A DNA stretch of 64,000 nt from Myxococcota bacterium. GTDB taxonomy: Bacteria; Myxococcota_A; UBA9160; UBA6930. Shown in pieces: positions 8,821 through 16,390 of the stretch (the stretch's first letter is position 1; every line of letters starts with the position of its first letter). The stretch is taken from NCBI GenBank assembly GCA_028285625.1, contig JANQOX010000005.1, positions 434,001 to 498,000 of the forward strand. The letters are read 5' to 3'. The position numbers and the translations under genes are program-made. Below the pieces are notes generated by a model. That model did not search any database, was not told where the DNA came from, and was given only the letters and a program-made list of their open reading frames with translations.

Positions 8821-10116
8821 ATGTCCACGGCGAACGACGACTGGCTGGCATTCGACCGCAAGCACGTCTGGCACCCGTACACGTCGGTGACGGCGCCGGG
8901 GCCGATGTTCCCGGTGCGGTCCGCCCATGGCGTGCGCATCGTGCTGGAGGACGGGCGCGAGCTGATCGACGGCATGGCCTCGTGGTGGTCGGTGATCCAC
9001 GGCTACGCCCACCCGAAGCTGCTCGACGCCCTCCACCGCCAGGCCGACGCGCTGGCGCACGTGATGTTCGGTGGGCTCACGCACCGCCCGGCGGTGGAGC
9101 TTGCCCAGCGCCTGGTGGAGATGACGCCGGACGGGCTCGACCACGTGTTCTTCGCCGACTCCGGCTCGGTGGCCATGGAGGTCGCCCTCAAGATGGCGCT
9201 CCAGTACCAGCACGGCATCGGCGAGACGGCGCGCAAGCGCTTCGTCACCATCCGCCGCGGCTACCATGGCGACACCTTCGGGGCGATGTCGGTGTGCGAC
9301 CCCGACACCGGCATGCACCAGCTCTTCGACGGGTTCCTGCCGAAGCAGCTCTTCATCGACGCGCCCGGCTGCCGCAGCGACGCCGAGTGGGACGACCTCG
9401 ACCTCTCGAGCCTGCGCGTGGCCCTGGACGAGCACGGCCACGAGATCGCGGCCCTGGTGCTCGAGCCCGTCGTGCAGGGTGCGGGCGGCATGCGCTTCTA
9501 CGCGCCCGAGTGGCTGCGTCAGGCGCGGCGCCTGTGCGACGCGCACGGCGTGCTGCTGGTGGCGGACGAGATCGCCACGGGCTTCGGTCGCTCGGGCACG
9601 CTGTTCGCGTGCGATCGCGCCGGCGTGGTGCCCGACGTGATGGCGGTGGGCAAGGCGCTGTGCGGCGGCATGATGACGCTGGCCGCGACCCTGGCCACCG
9701 GGCGCGTGGCCGAGGGCATCGGCCGCGTGGGGCCGCTGATGCACGGCCCCACCTTCATGGCCAACCCGCTGGCGACGGCCGTGGCGGGCGCGAGCCTCGA
9801 CCTGCTGCACGAGGAGCCCTGGGAGCCGCGTGTCGCGCGCATCGAGTCCGAGCTGCGAAGCGGCCTGCAGGCGTGCCACGGCATGCCGGCCGTAGCCGAC
9901 GTGCGCGTGCTCGGTGCCATCGGCGTGGTCGAGCTGCACGAGCCGGTGGTGATGGCCGACGTGCAGCCGCGCTTCGTCGATCGCGGCGTCTGGGTGCGCC
10001 CCTTCGGCGAGCTGGTCTACGTGATGCCGCCCTACGTGATCGACACCGAAGACCTGGCGCGCGTGACGGGCGCGATCTGCGGGGTGGTCTCCGAGCTGCC
10101 CGCCCCCCGTGGCTGA
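8821..10116 (+). CDS. bioA: Adenosylmethionine-8-amino-7-oxononanoate aminotransferase
   Basis: This 431-residue PLP enzyme converts 8-amino-7-oxononanoate to 7,8-diaminononanoate in biotin synthesis, with S-adenosylmethionine as amino donor. BioA-specific marks are HVWHPYTSV near the N-terminus, DGMASWWSVIHGY, FADSGSVAMEVALKMALQY, GYHGDTFGAMSV, DEIATGFGRSGT and the PLP lysine in VGKALCGG (Lys278). The ATG at 8821 has a CAGGAG ribosome binding site 4 nt upstream. Other bio genes are not next to it. The product biotin is needed by the biotin carboxylase at 45506. The phosphatase gene overlaps its 3' end by 8 nt. Confidence 0.95.
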   Translation: MSTANDDWLAFDRKHVWHPYTSVTAPGPMFPVRSAHGVRIVLEDGRELIDGMASWWSVIHGYAHPKLLDALHRQADALAHVMFGGLTHRPAVELAQRLVEMTPDGLDHVFFADSGSVAMEVALKMALQYQHGIGETARKRFVTIRRGYHGDTFGAMSVCDPDTGMHQLFDGFLPKQLFIDAPGCRSDAEWDDLDLSSLRVALDEHGHEIAALVLEPVVQGAGGMRFYAPEWLRQARRLCDAHGVLLVADEIATGFGRSGTLFACDRAGVVPDVMAVGKALCGGMMTLAATLATGRVAEGIGRVGPLMHGPTFMANPLATAVAGASLDLLHEEPWEPRVARIESELRSGLQACHGMPAVADVRVLGAIGVVELHEPVVMADVQPRFVDRGVWVRPFGELVYVMPPYVIDTEDLARVTGAICGVVSELPAPRG

Positions 10117-10690
10117 CCCCGGGCCCGCGCCCGGTCCGCTCGCGTGGTGGGTGGTGCCGGGCCTGCTGGTGGCCGGCGCCTACCCCGGGCACCCCGCCCG
10201 CGAGATCGCCGAGCGTCAGCTCGGGGCGTTGCTTCAGTCGGGGGTGCGCTGCGTGGTGGACCTGATGGAAGAGGGGCCCCGCGGCGCACCGGACTACGGC
10301 CCGATGCTCGACGAGCTGGCCGGCGAGCGGGGCGTTTCGGTCGAGCGCCTGCACCTGCCCATCGAGGATCACGACGTACCGGGGGACGACGCCCTGGGTG
10401 CCCTCGAGGAGCGCATCGATGCGCACCTCGTCCGCGGCGACGGCGTCTACGTGCACTGCTTCGGAGGCCGCGGGCGGACCGGCGTGGTGGCCGGTGTCGC
10501 CCTGGTGCGGTTGGGGCTGGCGACGCCCGGCGGCTTCGAGGGTGAGATCCGCGAGCGCCGGCAGCGGCTCGGCTATGGGGGGCGCTCGCCCGAGACCGAC
10601 GAGCAGGCGGCGTTCGTCTCCCGCTACGTCGCCGAGCATCCGCGCCGCTGGCGGTATCATCCGGGCAACCCTTCGAGGAGCCCCCAGTGA
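10109..10690 (+). CDS. Cys-dependent protein/dual-specificity phosphatase-like protein
   Basis: This 193-residue protein carries the Cys-phosphatase signature HCFGGRGRTG, a Cx5R loop with Cys117 and Arg123, preceded by the general-acid region LPIEDHDVPGDDA. It resembles small tyrosine/dual-specificity phosphatases of the cyanobacterial/bacterial CDKN3-like type, which dephosphorylate proteins or small phosphates. The GTG start at 10109 lies within the last codons of bioA (8-nt overlap), so it is co-transcribed. Its last four bases overlap the GTG start of the amidohydrolase. The substrate is unknown. Confidence 0.82.
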   Translation: MADPGPAPGPLAWWVVPGLLVAGAYPGHPAREIAERQLGALLQSGVRCVVDLMEEGPRGAPDYGPMLDELAGERGVSVERLHLPIEDHDVPGDDALGALEERIDAHLVRGDGVYVHCFGGRGRTGVVAGVALVRLGLATPGGFEGEIRERRQRLGYGGRSPETDEQAAFVSRYVAEHPRRWRYHPGNPSRSPQ

Positions 10691-11928
10691 GCGCCGCCCC
10701 GCAGACCGAAGCCCCCTACGTCACGATCACCGCCGACACCCACGCGGGTGCCAACCTCGAGACGTATCGCAGCTACCTCACGAGCAAGTGGCAGAGCGAG
10801 TTCGACGACTGGCGCGGCAGCTACAAGAACCCCTCGCGCAAGCACATCGGCGGCAAGAAGCAGAAGAACTGGGACAGCACCGAGCGCTTCGCCGACCTCG
10901 AGGCCGACGGCGTGGCCGCCGAGGTCGTGTTCCCGAATACGGTGCCGCCGTTCTACGACACCGCCTTCCACATCTCGCGCCCGCCCGAGCCCCACCAGTA
11001 CGAGCGCTGGCTCGTGGGCATCCGCGCGCACAACCGCTGGCTGGCCGACTGGTGCGCCGAGGCGCCCGAGCGGCGCGCGGGCATCGGCCTCATCCACCTG
11101 AACGACGTCGACGACGCCATCGAAGACGTGAAGTGGATCGCCGAACACGGCCTGCGCGGCGGCGTGCTGCTGCCCCAGCCGCCCGACGACATGAAGCACA
11201 TCCTGCCGCTCTACGCGCCGGAGTACGACCGGCTGTGGGCGGCCATCCAGGACCACGACCTGGTGATGAACCAGCACGCCGGTGCGGGCTCGCCCGACTA
11301 CGGCGACTACCCGGCCGCCGACCCGCTCTGGATCCTGGAGACGGGCTTCTTCACCCAGCGCGGCTTCAAGATGCTGATCCTGGGTGGCGTGTTCGAGCGG
11401 TTCCCCAACCTGCGCTACATCCTGACCGAGTCGGGCTGTGCGTGGGTGCCGGAGACGCTGCGGCGCATGGACATGATCCATGCGGGCATGAAGGCCGGCA
11501 TGATGGGCGAGATGGACTACTCGAAGTCCACGACGCTGCCCGAGCCGCCGAGCTTCTACGCCAAGCGCAACTGCTGGTACGGGGCGAGCTTCCCGTCGCC
11601 CAAGGAGATCGAGGATCGCCACGTGGTGGGCGTCGACCGCATCCTGTGGGGCAGCGACTACCCGCACTACGAGGGCACGTTCCCGTACACGCGCGAGGCC
11701 CTGCGCCTGACCTTCGGCGACGTCGACCCCGGCGAGACGCGCCTCATGCTGGGAGAGAACGCCGCCGGGCTCTACGGCTTCGACCTCGAGGCGCTGCGCC
11801 CCATCGCCGAGCGCGTGGGCGTCACGCCCGCGATGATCCGCGAGCCCCTGGACGAGATCCCGAAGGAGGCCACCAGTCCGATGCTGCGGCGCATGGCCTT
11901 CGAGCGGCGCAAGCCCGATTCGGCCTGA
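10687..11928 (+). CDS. Amidohydrolase family protein (Amidohydro_2)
   Basis: This 413-residue metal-dependent hydrolase or decarboxylase has ADTHAGANLETY at the N-terminus in place of the usual DxHxH, then FADLEADGVAAEVVFPN, the metal-ligand segment NQHAG and the catalytic-aspartate segment GSDYPHYEG. This pattern is that of the ACMSD/amidohydrolase-2 group often annotated in aromatic or ring-cleavage catabolism. The GTG start overlaps the phosphatase stop (GTGA) with GAGGAG 5 nt upstream. A TATCAT box at 10655 within the upstream gene could be an internal promoter. The specific substrate is unknown. Confidence 0.85.
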   Translation: MSAAPQTEAPYVTITADTHAGANLETYRSYLTSKWQSEFDDWRGSYKNPSRKHIGGKKQKNWDSTERFADLEADGVAAEVVFPNTVPPFYDTAFHISRPPEPHQYERWLVGIRAHNRWLADWCAEAPERRAGIGLIHLNDVDDAIEDVKWIAEHGLRGGVLLPQPPDDMKHILPLYAPEYDRLWAAIQDHDLVMNQHAGAGSPDYGDYPAADPLWILETGFFTQRGFKMLILGGVFERFPNLRYILTESGCAWVPETLRRMDMIHAGMKAGMMGEMDYSKSTTLPEPPSFYAKRNCWYGASFPSPKEIEDRHVVGVDRILWGSDYPHYEGTFPYTREALRLTFGDVDPGETRLMLGENAAGLYGFDLEALRPIAERVGVTPAMIREPLDEIPKEATSPMLRRMAFERRKPDSA

Positions 11929-11935
11929 CGCCCCG

Positions 11936-11954
11936 CGCGGCGGCCCACGCCGCG
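11936..11954. terminator. Hairpin between convergent genes
   Basis: CGCGGCG (11936-11942) pairs with CGCCGCG (11948-11954) over the loop GCCCA. It sits between the amidohydrolase stop and the minus-strand Cys-rich protein stop. No T-tract is present. Confidence 0.45.
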
Positions 11955-11962
11955 TCCTGGAT

Positions 11963-12634
11963 CTAGCGGCCGAGCGCGATCACGCGACAGGCGTCGGCGG
12001 CGCGTGGGGACCCGTCGAGCGGCAGCAGGCAGTCGAGCTGGACGTCGCCCGAGGTCTGCGCGAGGGGCGCCAGCTGGGCATGGGCCGCCGTCCCGGTGGG
12101 CACCGACCAGCGGCACTCCTGCAGATCGAATCGCGCCCGGCAGGCTTCGGGCACGTCGCCCAACCGTCGGCTGAGACTCGCCACGTCGGTGGCGTCGCGA
12201 AGCCAGCCCGGGGCTGCGGTCGGGGCATCGGGGCCGCCGGGCGGCTCGGCGCTCACGGGCGGCAGGGTGTCGGCCGCACGGGCCACGCGGCTCTCGGGCC
12301 GGCAGACGCCCGAGCCGCCGCCGTGCTTGGGCAGGTCGCAGATCAGATGCATCACGCCGCTTCGAAGCCGCGTCTCGTCCGGGCGGACCAGGCGGCCCGC
12401 AACGCTGAACCGGCACACCTCGCGTCCGGGAGCCGAGTGCAGGCAGCGGTCGGCGGGCCCGGCCACGGCTTCGAGCTGCGCGCGGGTCGCCTGCATGGGT
12501 TCGTCGTCCGGGGCGACGGCTTCCGGTCCGCTCGTGGTCGCCGCGGCCGCGACGGCCACCAACGCCAGCAGCAGCGCTGCGATCTCGGCCCGTCCGTTCT
12601 GGATGCCCCGAATTCCGGCTTCGATCAGCCCCAT
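11963..12634 (-). CDS. Exported/membrane-anchored protein with two internal four-half Cys repeats, function unknown
   Basis: I chose the ATG at 12634 because AGGAGGG lies 7 nt upstream; the longer open frame has no coding character. The 223-residue product has a short charged N-terminus, a hydrophobic anchor (about residues 18-32), and two homologous halves. Half 1 has Cys64-x9-Cys74 followed by RFSV, then Cys99-x11-Cys111. Half 2 has Cys165-x8-Cys174 followed by RWSV, then Cys202-x13-Cys216. The cysteine pairs suggest disulfides in the periplasm or outside the cell. I do not recognise the fold. It faces away from the exopolysaccharide operon and shares its upstream region with it. Confidence 0.7.
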   Translation of the reverse strand: MGLIEAGIRGIQNGRAEIAALLLALVAVAAAATTSGPEAVAPDDEPMQATRAQLEAVAGPADRCLHSAPGREVCRFSVAGRLVRPDETRLRSGVMHLICDLPKHGGGSGVCRPESRVARAADTLPPVSAEPPGGPDAPTAAPGWLRDATDVASLSRRLGDVPEACRARFDLQECRWSVPTGTAAHAQLAPLAQTSGDVQLDCLLPLDGSPRAADACRVIALGR

Positions 12635-12967
12635 GGCGATTCCCTCCTGTCCGAACGCCCGGATGGCGCGCGGGGTTGCCGGCGCATGGATCGGCAGATC
12701 GTGCGCAGGAGTTGAGGGCCCGGGCTCGCCTCCGCGACCGGCGCGCGATGCAGGCTGGAACCTGGACTCCCCCTCGCGCTCCCCTCGGGGAAGAACTCCT
12801 GCCGCGCGCAAGATCTCCGTTACTTCCGGTGGATGTGAGGGGACACACACCATAGGTGGAAGACCGGGGTGCTAACTTCGCGATTCCGACAGACCTGCGC
12901 GGTCCATCTGCGTGCGGCTGACCCACCACGCCCCTCCCCCCCGGAGGGCCCCGGAAGAGAAGACGTC
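12635..12967. other. Divergent regulatory region, 333 nt
   Basis: No gene is visible. It separates the minus-strand Cys-rich protein from the first B12-radical SAM gene and holds the CCCCTCGGGGAAG motif at 12781, similar to motifs at 20756, 53016 and 59601. A GGGCCCCGG-type GC-rich stretch precedes the plus-strand start. Confidence 0.5.
12781..12796 (+). promoter_or_regulatory. Candidate operator, CCCCTCGGGGAAG-type
   Basis: CCCCTCGGGGAAGAAC resembles the palindromic CCCCTAGGGGAAAC sites at 20756 and 59601. It lies 171 nt upstream of operon A. Confidence 0.35.
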
Positions 12968-14395
12968 ATGGGAAATCCGAAGATCCTGCTGCTGAACCCC
13001 CAGACGCCCTACTACGAGATGCGCCTCATGAAGCGGCCGTCCCGGGTGTGGCAACCGATCAGCCTGGGCTCGATTGCCTCGCTGCTCGAGGCCGAGGGCC
13101 GCGACTTCGAGCTGCTCGATGCCAACGCCATGGGCATGGCCCCGGACGCCGTGGCCGAGCACACCCAGGCCTATGGCCCGGACATCGTGGTGATGAACAG
13201 CGCCCAGCACGACCGCTGGCAGAACCCCATCCCCACGGTCGATCACGTGCTCGACATGGTCACGAAGCTCGACGGGGTGGCGCCGGACGCCACGTTCATC
13301 CTGCTCGGGCCCCACGGCACGGCGTTCTCGGCCCATACCTTCGACCGCATCCCGCGCCTCGACTACCTGGTGCGCGGCGAGCCCGAGATGACGACGCTCG
13401 AGCTGATCCGGCGCCTCGCGGCAGGCGAGTCGGTGGACGACCTCGCGGGCATCTCGGTCGTGGTCGACGGCAAGTGCGTCGATCACGCCGACGCGGGCTT
13501 CCTCGCCGACCTCGACGAGCTGCCGATGCCGGCTTACCACCTGCTGCCCATGGACCGCTACCGCTATCGCGGAGAGGCGGACGACCCGGGCAACGAGCAC
13601 GACCGCTTCGCCATGATGGTGACGAGCCGCGGGTGCCCGTACCGCTGCGCCTACTGCAGCCTGACCATGGTCGGCTGGAAGTACCGCGTGCGTTCGGTGG
13701 AGAAGGTGCTCGAGGAGATCGACGTCCTCGTGGGCCAGTACGGCGTGAACAGCCTGATCTTCCACGACCAGGTACTCACCCTGAAGAAGCCGCGTCTCAT
13801 CGAGATGTGTGAGGGCCTCGTCGAGCGCAACTACGACCTCGCCTGGTACTGCCAGGGGGTCGTCAACAAGTTCCCGACCGACGTGCTCCCGCTCATGCAC
13901 GACGCGGGCTGCAAGCAGATCAACTTCGGCCTCGAAAGCGGCGTCGAAGAGGTCTCGGGCAAGATGCGCAAGAACTCCGTGCAGGAGTTCGTGCAGATCT
14001 ACGAGGCCGGCGAGAAGGCCGGGGTGGCGATCATCCCCAACCACATGGTGGGTCTGCCCGGCGAGACGGCCGAGCTCGCGCGCAAGAGCAACGAGTTCTA
14101 CAAGAAGTTCGGCTTCAAGTACTTCTTCGCCTCGCCGACCATCCCGTTCCCCGGCACCGAGCTCTACGAGATCGGCCGCACCGACGGCACCATCAAGGGC
14201 GAGACCTGGGACGACGTGGTCGAAGCCACGGGCCTCGTGGACAACGGCTTCACCAAGGAAGAGATGCAGGAGATCGTCGACGAGCTCTTCGAGGAGGAGC
14301 GTCGCCAGGAGGCTGCCGAAGCGGCCGCCGCAGGCGGAACCGGGGCTTCCGCCGCAGGCGGAACCGGGGCTTCCGCCGCAGGCGGAGCCGAGTAA
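12968..14395 (+). CDS. Cobalamin-binding radical SAM enzyme of the exopolysaccharide locus
   Basis: This 475-residue protein has an N-terminal B12-binding fold (ILLLNPQTPYYEM, SLGSIASLLEAEG, then DIVVMNSAQHDRW) and a radical SAM core with SRGCPYRCAYCSL, where Cys223, Cys227 and Cys230 bind the 4Fe-4S cluster. Such enzymes use SAM and methylcobalamin for methylations or carbon rearrangements on lipids and sugars; the substrate here is unknown. It heads operon A, ahead of an oxidoreductase, a GDP-sugar reductase and a rhamnosidase. The last 25 residues (AAAGGTGAS repeats) come from a 24-bp tandem repeat and look like a recent low-complexity extension. A second enzyme of this type is at 23910. 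Confidence 0.88.
   Translation: MGNPKILLLNPQTPYYEMRLMKRPSRVWQPISLGSIASLLEAEGRDFELLDANAMGMAPDAVAEHTQAYGPDIVVMNSAQHDRWQNPIPTVDHVLDMVTKLDGVAPDATFILLGPHGTAFSAHTFDRIPRLDYLVRGEPEMTTLELIRRLAAGESVDDLAGISVVVDGKCVDHADAGFLADLDELPMPAYHLLPMDRYRYRGEADDPGNEHDRFAMMVTSRGCPYRCAYCSLTMVGWKYRVRSVEKVLEEIDVLVGQYGVNSLIFHDQVLTLKKPRLIEMCEGLVERNYDLAWYCQGVVNKFPTDVLPLMHDAGCKQINFGLESGVEEVSGKMRKNSVQEFVQIYEAGEKAGVAIIPNHMVGLPGETAELARKSNEFYKKFGFKYFFASPTIPFPGTELYEIGRTDGTIKGETWDDVVEATGLVDNGFTKEEMQEIVDELFEEERRQEAAEAAAAGGTGASAAGGTGASAAGGAE
14327..14388 (+). repeat. 24-bp tandem repeat with hairpins in the 3' end of a CDS
   Basis: Two full 24-bp units (14327-14350, 14351-14374) and a partial third encode AAGGTGAS repeats. Each junction forms a hairpin TTCCGCC-GCA-GGCGGAA (first at 14347-14363). 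This looks like a REP-type palindromic sequence captured in frame. Confidence 0.75.
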
Positions 14396-14415
14396 GCAAC
14401 GGGCGGCAGACGGCG

Positions 14416-15405
14416 ATGCGCGTCGGCATCATCGGCACCGGCAGGATGGCCGAACGCCACCTTGCCGCCTATCGGGCCGCCGAGGGCGTGCACGTGGTCG
14501 CCGTGGCTGGCCGCAGCGACGCGCATCGCGATCGTTTCCTGGGCCAGGGGGTCGAGCGCTACCACGCCGACCCGCGCGAGCTCCTCGATGCGGGAGATCT
14601 GGATGCGGTGAGCGTGGCGACGCCGAGTGCGAGCCATGCCGCCCTGGTGAGCGCGGCCTTGTCTGCAGGCTGCCACGTGCTTTGCGAGAAGCCCCTGGCC
14701 GGGAGCGTGGCCGAGGCGAACGCGCTGGTGCGTGAGGCGGAGGCGGCCCGGCGCCACCTGATGGTGGGCTACGTGATGCGCTTCTTTCCCGAGTTCATCG
14801 CGCTGAAGCGTCGCCTCGACGCCGGCGAGATCGGCGAGGCGCGCGACGTCTGGCTGCGCCGCGTGACGCCGCTGCCCGAAGCGGCCTGGTACCGCGATCC
14901 GGAGCAGACCGGCGGCGTGGCACCCGAGTTGGCGATCCACCTGATCGACCTGGCCCGCTGGTGGATGGGCAGCAACGTCTCGCGCGTGTCGGCCGTGTTG
15001 CGAGACGACCGGCTGCGGCTGGGTCGGCCCGACAGCGCGCACCTGCTGCTCGAGTTCGCGAACGGTGCCGTCGGTTCGCTCACGGCGGCCTACGGAGCAC
15101 CCGCGGGTCGTGACGCCGGCGTCGCCGGCAGCCGGGGCGTGCTCCAGGTCGAAGCGGGCCGGGTCGTGCCCGAGCGCGAGCCCGAGGCGGCCGCCGGGGG
15201 CGATCCGTTCGGCGCGCAGGTGGCGCAGTTCGTGCGCGGGATCCAGGACGACGCGCCCCCCGCCGCGGACGGGGTCGAGGGGCTCCTGGGTCTCGCGGTG
15301 GTCGAGGCGGCGCAGTGGTCCCAGGAGCAGGGCTGCGCCGTGGCCGTCCGCGACGTCCTTTCCCGGGCCCTGCCCGTGGCCGATCTGGCGAGGTATGCCA
15401 AGTGA
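14416..15405 (+). CDS. Gfo/Idh/MocA-family oxidoreductase (exopolysaccharide operon A)
   Basis: This 329-residue protein has the Rossmann loop MRVGIIGTGRMAERHLAAY and the CEKPLAGS motif (near residues 95-102), then a substrate domain with GGVAPELAIHLIDL, the usual helix carrying the catalytic His. Family members reduce or oxidise sugars with NAD(P). In surface-polysaccharide loci they often act on nucleotide-sugar keto groups. It begins 20 nt after the radical SAM gene and its stop overlaps the start of the next gene (GTGA), so it is within operon A. It may process a keto-sugar intermediate of the polymer. The substrate is not evident. Confidence 0.87.
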   Translation: MRVGIIGTGRMAERHLAAYRAAEGVHVVAVAGRSDAHRDRFLGQGVERYHADPRELLDAGDLDAVSVATPSASHAALVSAALSAGCHVLCEKPLAGSVAEANALVREAEAARRHLMVGYVMRFFPEFIALKRRLDAGEIGEARDVWLRRVTPLPEAAWYRDPEQTGGVAPELAIHLIDLARWWMGSNVSRVSAVLRDDRLRLGRPDSAHLLLEFANGAVGSLTAAYGAPAGRDAGVAGSRGVLQVEAGRVVPEREPEAAAGGDPFGAQVAQFVRGIQDDAPPAADGVEGLLGLAVVEAAQWSQEQGCAVAVRDVLSRALPVADLARYAK

Positions 15406-16361
15406 GAGCGCTCGTGACCGGCGTGGCCGGCTTCTCTGGACTGCACCTTGCGCGCCACCTGCTCGACCAGGGCGCCGAGGTGGTCGGAACCGCCCACGAG
15501 AGCGTGGATGCGCCGCGCCTCGACCCGCTGCGCAAGGACATCACGCTGCTCGCCTGCGACGTGTGCGATGCCGAGCGGACCCGCGCGGTCGTGCGCGAGG
15601 CGCAGCCCGACGCCGTGTTCCACCTGGCGGGCAAGACCACGAGCCGCTTCACCGGCGCGAACCCGCGCTCGACGTTCGACGCGAACATCTTCGGCACCAT
15701 GAGTCTGCTCGAGGCCGTGCGCCAGGAGCGACCCGAGGCGACCGTGCTGGTGACCGGCTCGAGCGGTGAGTTCGGACTCGTTCTTCCCGAAGAGAACCCG
15801 ATCCCCGAGACGAACCCGCTGCGCCCGGTCAGCCCGTACGCGGTGAGCAAGATCGCCCAGGGCATGGTGGCGCTCCAATACCACCAGGCCCATGGCCTGC
15901 GCACGATCCGCACGCGGACCTTCAACTGCATCGGGCCGGGCCAGGGCGACGACCTGGTCTGCTCGGCCTTTGCGAAGCAGATCGCCGAGATCGAAGCCGG
16001 CGGGCGCGCGCCCGTGATCGAGGTGGGCAACCTCGACGCGGCGCGCGACTTCGTCGACGCTAGCGACATGGTGTCGGCCTACGTCCTGCTGGCCGAGCGC
16101 GGCACGCCCGGCGAACTCTACAACGTCTGCTCGGGCAACCCGACGCCGATCGCCCATATGCTCGAGACCCTGCTCGAGATGAGCGCCTGCGACATCGACG
16201 TGAAGCAGGACCCCGCGCGCATGCAGCCCTCCGACGTGCCCGTTCAGGCGGGGGACTACACGCGGCTGCATGAGGACACCGGTTGGGAGCCGAAGACCCC
16301 GCTCGAGGACAGCCTGCGGCAGATCCTCGATGACTGGCGGGCCCGGGTCGCAGCTTCGTGA
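15402..16361 (+). CDS. rmd: GDP-4-dehydro-6-deoxy-D-mannose reductase-like SDR epimerase/dehydratase
   Basis: This 319-residue extended short-chain dehydrogenase has TGVAGFSGLHLARHLL (NAD(P) loop), VTGSSGEFG, and the catalytic YAVSK. The segments RTFNCIGPGQG, FAKQIAEIEAGG, GNLDAARDF, YNVCSG and PSDVPVQAGD match Rmd, which reduces GDP-4-keto-6-deoxymannose to GDP-D-rhamnose; other SDR epimerases lack this combination. The GTG start at 15402 overlaps the previous stop by four bases. The Gmd partner that would make its substrate is not in this window. A D-rhamnose-containing exopolysaccharide is therefore a reasonable inference. Confidence 0.82.
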   Translation: MRALVTGVAGFSGLHLARHLLDQGAEVVGTAHESVDAPRLDPLRKDITLLACDVCDAERTRAVVREAQPDAVFHLAGKTTSRFTGANPRSTFDANIFGTMSLLEAVRQERPEATVLVTGSSGEFGLVLPEENPIPETNPLRPVSPYAVSKIAQGMVALQYHQAHGLRTIRTRTFNCIGPGQGDDLVCSAFAKQIAEIEAGGRAPVIEVGNLDAARDFVDASDMVSAYVLLAERGTPGELYNVCSGNPTPIAHMLETLLEMSACDIDVKQDPARMQPSDVPVQAGDYTRLHEDTGWEPKTPLEDSLRQILDDWRARVAAS

Positions 16362-16390
16362 GCGCCCGGGTCGCAGCGTCGTGAGCGCCC
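16345..16390 (+). repeat. 23-bp tandem duplication across a stop/start junction
   Basis: Units 16345-16367 and 16368-16390 are identical except one base. The first copy contains the stop codon of the reductase gene; the second provides the GTG start of the rhamnosidase gene. Confidence 0.8.

Noticed and set aside
12735..12853. N-terminal extension of the Cys-rich protein up to 12853
   Set aside because: The extra residues are Pro/Arg/Gly-rich and of no domain character. The ATG at 12634 has an ideal AGGAGGG site and opens onto a hydrophobic anchor.
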